Positions 6,311-13,746 of a stretch of 13,746 nt of DNA are shown here, piece by piece (within the stretch, counting starts at the first letter, position 1; every line of letters begins with the position of its first letter). Made by a program: the position numbers and the translations under genes. This DNA comes from Saccoglossus kowalevskii. Lineage: Eukaryota; Hemichordata; Enteropneusta; Harrimaniidae. Below the pieces are notes generated by a model. The model did no database searches. It was not told the DNA's origin and saw nothing but the letters and a program-made list of their open reading frames with translations. The stretch is taken from NCBI RefSeq assembly GCF_000003605.2, contig NW_003151266.1:164735-178480 (forward strand). The letters run 5' to 3'.

Positions 6311-7175
6311 ATAGTAATACGAGTTATGTAGTGATTTTTAAAATGTTGGTAATTTTGGTCAAAATGCGCTGTTTTGATTATTTGTGCATGTTCCCCTGGC
6401 GAAGTGTATTATTTATGGTCGTAATATTTCCAGGTTGCTAGAAAGTAGTGCTTTAATTTTTTCCGACTCGCCGGCGATCTGGCTCAAGCACGTTTCTTTT
6501 TTGCATTTCTCTTTTTTCACTTCCATCACGCTTATTTTCTCCACATTTTCGCCATTATTCTCTCGTTTTTTTTTAATTCTCAGCCTGAGTTCCAGTTACA
6601 ATCCCTTGACTATTGTTTTTCACTGCTTCTATTTGTTCTGCATGTTCTATGTATGCATGTAATATAGTCTTTTAAATACACAAAAAGTACTGGACATGTT
6701 TCAATGTCGGCCTTTTAGGACCGAGTGGAAATGTTCGAACGTTGCTCATTACATGTCCGTACTGGGCACGGGCACTAACAATACAGTCATTTGATAAACT
6801 AGTACATCGTTTGATAAAATTATCTTGGTGGATGGTCGTACCAAAAGCTTCACAGCCACGTGTTCATCAGTAATGCCAATGAGTGGTGAACGTCACTCGC
6901 ACAAAACATAAATTGTAATTGACCTCACTGTAATGACACAATGGTTGTGGAAAAAAGGGACCGAAGCATGCGCACTGCGTACACATTATGCTAATGACCT
7001 TTAACGAGGTTATGACGCAGACATATATCATGAATATTATTTGTAAGTGAAATTATTAATAGAAAGCATTGATTATGAAACGCCGAAATCACATATATTC
7101 GGTCTTGACCCCCACTCTGTCTATAGTGGTAATTTGAAGACTGTACACGCTTTCTATCACACTAAACTGGTCACC
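6311..7175. other. Gene-free stretch
   Basis: Plus frames at 6256-6441 and 6384-6662 are dominated by T-rich codons (Phe/Ser/Leu) and show no family motif. A CpG-containing segment near 6840-7020 has CCACGTGT (E-box) and GCATGCGCA (6966-6974, NRF1-like). The inverted repeat at 6686-6763 is listed separately. Confidence 0.45.
6686..6763. repeat. Imperfect inverted repeat (about 13-bp arms)
   Basis: AGTACTGGACATGT (6686-6699) is the reverse complement of ACATGTCCGTACT (6751-6763) apart from one extra T. The 51-base interior contains TTCGAACG and a weak CGG/CCG pair. It may be the terminal repeats of a tiny decayed element or a regulatory palindrome. Confidence 0.65.
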
Positions 7176-7179
7176 AAAT

Positions 7180-7308
7180 TTAACAACTGTTTCTGGCCTT
7201 TACACTGTAGTCTGCATGCGTAGGCAATCCTAAATAGGTCGAGACTGTATACAGCGCCAACAGTGACTGTTTCCGAATACATGCGACCATGGGTATGAGG
7301 GCGCCCAT
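7180..7308 (-). CDS. Short ATG frame, possible first exon (doubtful)
   Basis: Minus ATG at 7308 lies in a good context (GGAACATGGG) and opens 42 codons beginning MGALIPMVACIRKQSLLALY, then a stop. An AGT|GTAAAG donor-like site lies inside. The Met-Gly start could be myristoylated, but no domain is recognisable. Local CpG content is somewhat raised. Could well be chance. Confidence 0.12.
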   Translation of the reverse strand: MGALIPMVACIRKQSLLALYTVSTYLGLPTHADYSVKARNSC

Positions 7309-7309
7309 G

Positions 7310-9890
7310 TTCCCCAGTCTTGAAGAACCCTTGCTGTGACCTTATTTATTATACAAGCCAGACAAATAATTCAGAAATAAGAAAATCGTTATAAAATGAG
7401 AACAAATAGAGTCCTACGTTTTGTAGCTACCAATACGACTTTCATTACCTGAATTTCAATTTCAAAAATAATATCAAGTCTATTGTGAACCTAAACTTGT
7501 TTTTAAAAAAATATAATCTGAAATTCAGTGGGAATTGTTTGGTTTGCGTGTCTATTATATAAATAGAAGTTATTTGACACAAATCGCGTTACATCACATG
7601 ATATGACCATGTCCTTTCAAATATCATTATAACCGCTCATATAAAGCTTTACAAAATAAATTAGGTTAAACTTTGAACACCTAACCCAATGACCCTTGGC
7701 ATGAAGGTTCAACCCAAACATCTGTAGTGGCCATGCTATTAAAATAAATGCAATATGAGGTAGTTCAGTTTGAATAACATCTGTTCTTGGGCAAGAAATT
7801 CAAATCGAAATGCACAGACAGAATAATTATCTTGGGCGAGATTTCACTGCAGAGAAAGCAACACAACAATCGTAAAACAAGTGCATCACACTTTCGGAAT
7901 ACAACAAACAAAAAGTACGTTTGTCTGTCTACTACTCTGCACAGTTACAAGCATTTGGTAATAGCTGTAACCAGTAATTGAACATTTCTTAGTCGGGCAT
8001 AATCCATGATTTTTAAATACATTTGTCAACACCACTTCATGCAATAACTTCGCACACACACTTCTGCAATTTCGCCTATATTGTACATCTCTTTGCGTAT
8101 TGTATATCTTTAAGGGATGTGGGAACATGCAAACAAGACCATAGTACTTTAGACAGGCATTGTGTGCATTTTTTTTTATTTTTTAACTGTTTTAAAGGAA
8201 ATTACATTGCTATCATAATCAAGAAAATCGGTGAAATAGATATTACATAGAAAATACAGAACATTCATTGATTAAAATGTCAGGCTTGAATCATACACAT
8301 TAATGAACACAAGAAACACAAATTTTGGATGCTGAAATATTATAGTCCAAGTTATTAGGGTGAGGTGCCAGAAGGTGTTGATTTAAAATAGTTTGGTCAC
8401 AAATTCGACATTTTAATTTTAAATTACTATTTATATACAGTTATAATCCACATGATGATAAAAACTTAAATGTCTATTTGACGACAAAATGTCGAAAATA
8501 CATACATATCAGTTCATTCTCTCAACAAATAGTTCTTTCTCCTTTTGTGTTTTTTGGCTCTATAGTTACAATCAGTTTCCGGATGCCGCTATTACAAAAT
8601 CGTGGTCACTGATTGGTCAGTTCTGTGAACAGCATATTAACATATATTGTTATATGTTATATTAATTGATTAATTGCTAAAGTTCTGGTTTATTGAATAA
8701 TTTAAAATGATTTAGGAAACTTTGTCTATTATGTAGACATCGACGAGCATCGTGTGTTAAACTTATTGCTTCCTCACGTATACATCTAATGAAATATGCA
8801 TTGTTTTTTTGTCTTGTATGTAATTGGTTATAATTGATTGGAAAAAAATCATGGTTTCGCATTATTCAATAGCAGCCGTCTGTTGAAACATGAAAAACTC
8901 GGATACGCTTTTTGCAGTTAGATTATATACCAAAGTAACACACAAACACTAGTGAATTATGAATCTAATTGTTTCGTCATGATTATAAGATTCCAATAAA
9001 TAAAGTATAAAAAACATTTAAATTACATATTCTCTTACTTTCGCTTCACAATACTCCAATTGAGTCAAAACATACAATACTGAATGTTATACGACGAAAT
9101 AAACAACATATATCCTCTGATTAACAATACTTAACAATTGTGAATAACGATTATTAGGTTATATAAGAAATATAATAATCAAAGACGCTAATTATGTCTA
9201 ATATATTGTCAATTGTCAAGCAGATCGAAATTGTGTTGATTAGCATTTTTGAAATTTTCAGAATGAGTTTCAAGAAAGAACGAAAGAAATATTTCACCTG
9301 TTCATAGCTTATCTATTAATCGTATACATATCTAAGTACCGACTACCATAAATCATACAGTCAAAACATGACGGGAATATTACACCTCTAGCTACTTATA
9401 TAAGTGTTGAGGACAAACAAAACCTGAACTTTAAAAAAGACGACGCGTCAATAAACACGAGCAGGATCCAGCTACCGAAACTCTACTCGAATTTTGTTTT
9501 GTACTATTCCATTCATTTAAAAAAACACACACTTTAAACCTAGCCGAAACAAAGGAATAAACTAAACGCTTGTATGAAAGACGTTCCAACACAAACTACT
9601 ACATAAAATGTTATGAATAATACAAATGTGATACGAATAATATAATATAGATAAAATACCATTACGTGACAACTTGTATGCCTGTAAGGCAACGTGATTG
9701 TATTTCGAGTGCGTTCTTTAATGCTACGCAGATTCAGAACAAGTGTTCTGCTTATTCTTTATTTTTCTAACGTTTTTGTAAACTTAAAGAGGCAGCAAAT
9801 TCATTCATATAACCCTTATTGACACTCTGCCAACCTAAGTATCAACCCACATATACGTTGTGTTTTAATTATGTAAAATCATTTATTGTA
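7310..9890. other. Long AT-rich gene-free stretch
   Basis: I read both strands and found no recognisable domain, RNA gene or ordered repeat. Overlapping opposite-strand frames at 7787-8250 and the minus frame at 8677-8862 have no family-like motif and use A/T-rich codons. GTTTCCGGAT near 8576 also occurs near 3649. This could be intron or intergenic DNA. Confidence 0.5.
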
Positions 9891-9901
9891 CAATAAGAGT
9901 T

Positions 9902-9993
9902 ATGGTTGTGCGAAACGTGCTTTTCGTTATTGGGATGGCTGGACTACCAATATTTTCTACATCTAGGAATACTCTCAAAACACCCTTGTCTGG
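9902..9993 (+). CDS. Possible signal-peptide exon (doubtful)
   Basis: ATG at 9902 (context GTTATGG) opens MVVRNVLFVIGMAGLPIFST... and reaches a strong donor-like TCTG|GTAAGA in phase 1 after about 30 codons. The hydrophobic LFVIGMAGLPIF core resembles a short signal sequence. A longer frame (9906-10229, 107 codons) overlaps in another register. It has no ATG start and no known motif; its length may be chance. No downstream exon was recognised. Confidence 0.15.
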
Positions 9994-10229
9994 TAAGAAA
10001 AGGGTTCAATCTTCAAACACTGACACGTAGAATTGAGTCCCATTCAAGGATACATTTGATAAAGTATATATATTTTGTCCAATATTTGTTATCCCTCGAA
10101 TGTATGTTAAAAATTGTCTCATTATATGGTATTATGCAAACAACATTTCCTATTATATATATTTCATTCGAAAGCAAACACAGTGCTCGAAAATCAGTTC
10201 ATGTCAATAATGTCTTTACATGTAGTTGA

Positions 10230-11780
10230 TATATAATGGCAATTCATAATCTGAATATGTGAAATATAATTAAACATACTATAACAATGTTAGTGCAAAG
10301 TTCATAATAAACCTAGTTTGTCAATGAAAAAAAAAATCGTGTATATTTTACATATTTTTAAATTTTCTATATATTATATATAAATAACATGTGACATTTG
10401 CAGGGATCTTATTTCCTGTTTCCACTTAGAACAACCTCATTACCATATGTGCAAAAGTGCCAGCACATAAATATAAAACAGACCAAGACAACGGTAGAGA
10501 GCGTTGTGCACTCGTTTGTTGTGGAATACACTAATAATTGGTGCGGGGATTAATATCAATCATAACAATTTGATTGGCTGAATTACTGACTTAATACGAG
10601 TTAATCTAGAAAATGTTAAATATTCTCATACTATTTGGCAAAGTTCTAAAACAATTATGTCTGATAGATTCCCATGTAATTTTAAACACGTACCCAAATA
10701 GAATATCCACATTTGAAAATGAAGTCGCCCAAGTGCATTGACAGAGAACGCTTCATTTCAAAACAAAGACGCCATCTCGCGGGCCGCAGATTCAACAATA
10801 GTTTTTTTACCGAAAAAAGACGAAATGATCGAATCTTTGGAATTTATTTTTCTATGAAGTTTCCGGCATTTGCTAGGTTACGGGAATAGAACGCTTTCTC
10901 GGAATTTCATTCTGTGTGCCAGTAATCACCATTCATATAATATTAGACGTGCATTAATGTACCTCTCACATTATATGAATGTGTTTTGTCATATATATTT
11001 GCCTGACAGTATTTTCTGCATTACTTGAATCAAACACAAGATAATATCCTCAATTTGTCACATATATCCGGGTTTGGCGGCATTCGTCTCCATCACATAC
11101 CATGTCTACTTCCTATTGCATTAACATACTGTCAAAGATAAAATAAAAACAATTCGCTTAATTAAACATTAAAATACCTAATAACCACACCAGGTGTATT
11201 AATGCTTCTCTAAACATGTTTTTGAAATGTTATGAACAAACCTTGGGAACGATATCCGCCAGGAAGACACTTAGACATTGCGATTATTCATTTGAAAAAT
11301 TAGGTTGTTTAATTTAGGACGTTAATATACTAATACATTTGTGTCGCATTGTGTTATTAGATTCTCAGTAAAACCTATTATTTGTTTGCTCTTGCTTAAC
11401 ATACAAATGTTGCAAACCAAGACGCATACTAGGTCAGCTTCATACTATACATTGTTAATAAGTTGTGTAAATTGCTATATATTTATGTTGGCACGAAAAT
11501 CAAAACCATGACAATTTACAGGGAGAAATAAAATTGTGAGAGTTATTTACATTGAATAATATTGTGCTACAGCGTTATAATCGAGTGCACATGTTCAGTA
11601 ATACTCCGTGCAGTGAGTACTGCTTTGCAATAAATGGTATATACCTTTCTCTTCACAGAGATAATAGTAATCTCTTAGACACTCCTGAGTTCTAAATGTC
11701 ATGAGTTCGGGGTTTCTAGAATGTTGAAATCAGAAACATTTAAACATTAATATGTTTGAGTGCAGTGCGTAAATTCGTAT
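10230..11780. other. AT-rich stretch without a recognised gene
   Basis: A small CpG-containing island at 10710-10880 has a plus ATG frame of 56 codons from 10720 (MKSPKCIDRERF...), and on the other strand a YY1-like AGATGGCG beside GCGGCCCGCG. TATA-like ATAAATATAAAA occurs near 10467. No domain was recognised. The inverted repeat at 10930-10981 is listed separately. AGAGAT/ATCTCT pair across a short loop near 11659-11677. Confidence 0.4.
10930..10981. repeat. Nested inverted repeat (12-bp arms plus inner palindrome)
   Basis: CATTCATATAAT (10930-10941) is the exact reverse complement of ATTATATGAATG (10970-10981). The loop between them holds CATTAATG, itself a perfect 8-bp palindrome with partial GT/AC extension. 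This gives a two-tier hairpin of 52 nt. Confidence 0.8.
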
Positions 11781-11794
11781 TATGTTAATTTCAG

Positions 11795-11963
11795 TTGTTC
11801 GTACCATTGAAAACACGTGATTATGTTATTATGGTCAAATATAAATTAAAGTACCAGATTCTCCGACTGCTTGAAATCTGTAATAAACACTACGATAAAA
11901 ACCTTTTGTTTTTAACATTGTTAAATTCTTTCGTTTTTATGGAGGAAACACAATATTTTTACC
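11795..11963 (+). CDS. Exon-like open frame after an ATTTCAG acceptor (doubtful)
   Basis: The plus strand has a good acceptor, TTAATTTCAG, ending at 11794. It is followed by an open frame of 61 codons (LFVPLKTRDYVIMV...) to TAA near 11980. A CAA|GTAAAA donor-like site lies near 11963. The composition is AT-driven (Lys, Tyr, Leu, Phe) and I recognise no family. An internal exon is possible; chance is as likely. Confidence 0.15.
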
Positions 11964-11980
11964 AAGTAAAATCATATTAA

Positions 11981-12330
11981 TTATAAAGTTATGCAGGAGT
12001 TGTTTAAAACGCAATTTATTTTTTATTTCATTCAGCTGTTTTAGTCATAATTAGGACAAATGAAATAAGAAAAATATTGAAAATATACTAAATTATATGT
12101 CGCATGCATATGGAATACGTTTTTAATGAAATATTCTTAACACATTTCTGAAAACACTTGTCAAAATAAATTGTTTAAGGGTATTTTAGCCAAAAACAAC
12201 ATTTGCTCATATTTCTTCGACATATGAGTTGATTGGCGACAACTCTGTCACGTTATAGTACGTTGCTCTAGCAGCTGAGGTGGAGTTGTTTCCTAATTGT
12301 ATGTATAGTTCCCCTCAACTCTTTAAATAT
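11981..12330. other. Gene-free AT-rich stretch
   Basis: Nothing recognised on either strand. On the minus strand, AATAAA-type words near 12005-12030 could serve as polyadenylation signals for the lectin-like exons to the right, but they are far from the last exon and common in such DNA. Confidence 0.4.
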
Positions 12331-12340
12331 TGTCTTTAAG

Positions 12341-12425
12341 TGACGTCAATCTACATTTCACGAACAGACATGATGAACACGGTGACGTCATGTCATGGTT
12401 TAACTATGTTAGCATATATTTGCAT
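12341..12425. promoter_or_regulatory. Paired CRE palindromes with octamer
   Basis: TGACGTCA occurs at 12341-12348 and again at 12383-12390, 42 bases apart (about four helical turns). ATTTGCAT, a perfect octamer, lies at 12418-12425. TGTCATGG and CACGGTGACG flank the second CRE. This is a compact group of ATF/CREB- and POU-type words in AT-rich DNA. It lies about 160 bases past the minus-strand lectin exon, so it is not obviously that gene's promoter. Confidence 0.4.
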
Positions 12426-12582
12426 CCCAGACATACGTAGGATGCGTGTAAGTTCGGGATATTATAATATATAATACATTATTTTCTTTATAATGGTTCA
12501 CTTACAGTATACCACATTTGTAACTTTTTGTCGGGCTGTTAGGACCCCAATTTCCGTTACTGGCCTGACACATAATTCATAC

Positions 12583-12753
12583 CAATCCAATAAAGCTGAT
12601 CTGTTTTGACGATTTCCAGTGAAAAGAGCGTTGTGTTAGAGTTAAGTATTGCCAGTGTTCCACCATATTCAGCACACCTTTCTACAGCAGCGTTCCAATT
12701 TGTCTCTTCAAATGACTCGAAATAACGGAAACAATTGATTGTAGTTCCCGCAT
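12583..12753 (-). CDS. C-type lectin domain, N-terminal exon
   Basis: Minus-strand exon preceded by TTTCTCACAG (acceptor) and ended by G|GTATGA (donor). It is 171 nt and phase 1 at both ends. It reads CFRYFESFEETNWNAAVERC, then AEYGGTLAILNS, then LYWIGMNYV. This is the first half of a C-type lectin-like domain: C..Y...TW..A...C...GG.LA.....N......WIG, where the second Cys forms the long disulfide and WIG is the core signature. Such domains bind sugars or proteins outside the cell. Read past the donor, the frame hits TAA at 12559-12557. Shifted by one base it then reads NGNWGPNSPTKSYKCGIL up to ACT|GTAAGT (12505), which looks like the domain's next segment. So either the exon ends at WIG, or it once continued and now carries a frameshift. 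No C-terminal half is seen further left. Confidence 0.75.
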
Positions 12754-12816
12754 CTGTGAGAAATTAACATAATTCAACTTAATCAATTATGGTACACTGT
12801 CAGGTAAATATATAAT

Positions 12817-12997
12817 TCACACATATTCAACTGTTTTAGGAGATACAAACAAAATATGTCTTAAACAACCAATGAACAACATGATAATAATGGTCATGAC
12901 CATGTTGAACGGTACAGTTATTGTTGGAACCACAATTCCGATCTTTTTCACACAACGGAATGGTGTTACGCAACTTGGAAATGTAACATGCCAGCCA
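12817..12997 (-). pseudogene. Lectin-domain end plus membrane tail (candidate terminal exon)
   Basis: After an ACTTACTTAG acceptor-like site, the minus strand in phase 2 reads GWHVTFPSCVTPFRCVKK, like the W..C...PF.C ending of a C-type lectin domain. It then reads IGIVVPTITVPF, NMVMTIIIMLFIGCLRH and stop: one membrane segment with a basic stop-transfer end and a short tail. The phase 2 entry matches the phase of the donor at 12505, but that exon lies downstream, not upstream. A second frame over the same bases reads LRNTIPLCEKDRNC, also lectin-end-like, so the true frame is unsettled. It could be the last exon of one lectin copy placed before the first exon of another, or a rearranged pseudogene. 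Confidence 0.35.
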
Positions 12998-13077
12998 CTA
13001 AGTAAGTCTCATTTCCGATGAAATGATTCAGTGCTGTCAAATAATAGCTGATTTTTTTTACTGTTTTCAATACTTAC

Positions 13078-13118
13078 AAAAACATCCACCTGACAGTCCC
13101 AGCAGGACAGCTACCTGT
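13078..13118 (-). pseudogene. EGF-like exon, 3' remainder beyond the BEL insertion
   Basis: Minus strand ACAGGTAGC TGT CCT GCT GGG reads (S)CPAG, which is exactly what should follow the FTC at the other side of the BEL fragment (EGF pattern C-x-C-P-x-G). The last Cys (TGT in GGATGT) is followed by a strong donor, TTTTT|GTAAGT, in phase 1 relative to that Cys, as EGF exons usually end. Between CPAG and that Cys the frame is off by one, which implies a small deletion. Confidence 0.55.
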
Positions 13119-13120
13119 GA

Positions 13121-13356
13121 GTACATCCGGGTACATTCATTCAGCAAAACATGTATAGCAGGAAAAGGAGGCGTCGCGTACAGTATCTAGCCGACCAGTT
13201 CTGGGTGCATTGGAGGAAGGAGTTCCTACAAAGCCGTCAATCAAGACGCAAGTGGAACAATTTTACTGCAAACATCAATGAAGGTGACGTCGTCCTGTTG
13301 AGAGATAACGAATGCTCTCGCAACGACTGGCCTCTTGCACGTGTCGTGAAGATATA
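13121..13356 (+). mobile_element. BEL/Pao retrotransposon fragment (integrase C-terminal, DUF5641-type)
   Basis: The plus frame reads HPGTFIQQNMYSRKRRRRVQ, then YLADQFWVHWRKEFL, then GDVVLLRDN, then WPLARVVKIY. This is the conserved end of the BEL/Pao Pol protein ('W..VQ.LA..FW.RW..EYL...L..R.KW......GD.VL..D......WPL.RV'). An in-frame stop lies just before (13118-13120) and the frame dies a few bases into EGF sequence (TGA, 13364-13366). Only about 78 codons remain. No LTR, protease, RT or integrase core is present. It lies antisense inside an EGF exon, between the words CTACCTGT (13111-13118) and CTACATGT (13357-13364). It is not functional as an element. Confidence 0.85.
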
Positions 13357-13432
13357 CTACATGTGAAATTCCCAATGCCATTTATGCACACATGACTACA
13401 ACCACCATTATCAATCTGACACTCGTCAAGAT
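13357..13432 (-). pseudogene. Calcium-binding EGF exon, 5' part
   Basis: After a TATATTTTCAG acceptor the minus strand reads, in phase 1, (x)LDECQIDNGGCSHVCINGIG then NFTC. This is the calcium-binding EGF signature: D-x-D-E-C start, N/I/N-F-type core, five of the six Cys in normal spacing. The exon would normally run about 120 nt; here it breaks after FTC where BEL/Pao sequence begins, and appears to resume at 13118. Such modules occur in tandem in secreted and membrane proteins. Its neighbours on the same strand are lectin-type exons, which fits an EGF/lectin receptor family. Whether an unbroken allele exists is unknown. Confidence 0.75.
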
Positions 13433-13499
13433 CTGAAAATATAAAAACATGTTGCCGCGTGTGACAAACACTCACACGTCAATTTCATTTGTTACCCAC

Positions 13500-13557
13500 G
13501 TATGATATATAATAATAATACACGACTAGATCCCCAAAAGTGTATTCTACTCGCCAT
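13500..13557 (-). CDS. Possible signal-peptide first exon of the EGF gene
   Basis: Minus ATG at 13557 sits in an optimal context (AAAAATGGCG). The frame reads MASRIHFWGSSRVLLLYII and reaches ATAC|GTGGGT, a usable donor, in phase 1. Joined to the phase 1 EGF exon 67 bases away this gives (H)LDEC, a seamless reading. The hydrophobic core (VLLLYII) is short for a signal peptide, and the intron would be very small. Plausible but unproven. Confidence 0.25.
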
Positions 13558-13619
13558 TTTTTCATTCCATGAATAGAAGAGTATGTCGTTGGTGCCCTAC
13601 CATACCACCAACATTATGT

Positions 13620-13746
13620 AAATTTAAAAGACCCCCCAAGCAACACCCTACGAATTCTGGTTGGCTCGGTATGATGCGTTTTACTAAGGTAGCAGTGGAA
13701 TAAAGCGTTAAACTAGCGGAGCCCGAATAAGCCGTGTACTTTTTTT
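13620..13746 (+). repeat. Possible tRNA-type SINE tail (weak)
   Basis: TGGCTCGGTATG near 13662 resembles a pol III A-box, GAGCCCGAATAAG near 13718 is a poor B-box, and the window ends in a T-run after GTGTAC. The spacing is compatible with a tRNA-derived SINE, but the B-box match is weak and the element would be cut by the window edge. No protein sense was seen in either strand. Confidence 0.15.

Noticed and set aside
6384-6662. 92-codon plus frame rich in Phe, Ser and Leu
   Set aside because: Driven by T-rich sequence. It looks membrane-like only because of composition, with no charged flanks or family motif.
6691-6700. p53-type half-site (GGACATGTTT)
   Set aside because: A single degenerate half-site is too common to support a call.
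7787-8250. Overlapping opposite-strand frames of 64, 80 and 75 codons
   Set aside because: No family motif; the plus frame at 7787 has a non-ATG start. Frames overlapping on both strands in AT-rich DNA are expected by chance.
9906-10229. Longest open frame in the window (107 codons, plus)
   Set aside because: It has a TTG start, AT-driven composition and no domain-like motif. A donor-like site and an alternative ATG frame overlap it.
12925-13004. Plus-strand kringle-like end (EWCYATWKCNMP) with a GTAAGT donor
   Set aside because: The Cys spacing is too short for a kringle, the upstream half is absent, and the minus strand gives a lectin-type ending with an acceptor.
1-13746. CRISPR array, tRNA, rRNA or prokaryotic gene cluster
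   Set aside because: No regularly spaced direct repeats, no cloverleaf with proper A/B boxes, no rRNA-like blocks, and gene structure is eukaryotic (splice sites, retroelement relics).

Overview
The window looks like nuclear DNA from an invertebrate animal. It is AT-rich, and it has no bacterial-style gene packing, no operons and no long open frames. It carries decayed copies of metazoan-type parasites: an L1-like non-LTR retrotransposon, a BEL/Pao LTR-retrotransposon fragment and a THAP zinc-finger relic. It also has single exons of animal extracellular domains (calcium-binding EGF, C-type lectin) with GT/AG splice sites. I cannot assign a phylum; this combination occurs in tunicates, amphioxus, echinoderms, molluscs and others. 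Most listed open frames use non-ATG starts and have no recognisable content.

Left part (1-3300). Positions 1-480 contain a minus-strand open stretch with one membrane-like segment, of uncertain status. Positions 480-1000 are a GC-richer, promoter-like patch that runs into a set of repeated CACTTCTAAAC words. Positions 1640-1890 hold a cluster of NRF1-, E-box-, octamer- and CCAAT-like words. Positions 1925-3190 hold a minus-strand L1-like ORF2 relic. Its pre-RT region, RT N-terminus and RT core can all be read, in shifted frames. It is interrupted by a ~370-bp AT-rich insert bracketed by C-run/G-run hairpins, and probably by a second, GC-rich segment.

Middle (3300-7300). A THAP-type C2CH zinc-finger exon lies at 3833-4030, with stops and a frameshift. 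A perfect 26-bp palindrome lies at 4179-4204. Positions 5619-5664 form a strong hairpin. A CCAAT/ATGGCGGC start at 5775 opens a short frame that reads like the Q-motif of a RecQ-type helicase and then breaks. Three tandem 36-37 bp units, each with the palindrome ATAATATTAT, follow at 6201-6310.

Positions 7300-12300 are AT-rich and essentially gene-free to my reading. They hold a few weak exon-like frames and one nested inverted repeat (10930-10981).

Right end (12300-13746). This is the most informative part: a minus-strand cluster of exon pieces. From right to left they are a possible signal-peptide exon (13557-13500), a calcium-binding EGF exon starting at 13432, a lectin-end/membrane-tail exon (12997-12817) and a C-type-lectin N-terminal exon (12753-12583). 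A 238-bp BEL/Pao integrase-end fragment, in the opposite orientation, splits the EGF exon and is flanked by matching CTAC(A/C)TGT words. The lectin halves are in reversed order, which suggests tandem copies or rearrangement of a lectin/EGF gene family. I saw no rRNA, tRNA or CRISPR array, and no coherent new multi-gene system. The window is best described as a remnant-rich intergenic or intronic region beside a decaying or rapidly evolving lectin/EGF locus.
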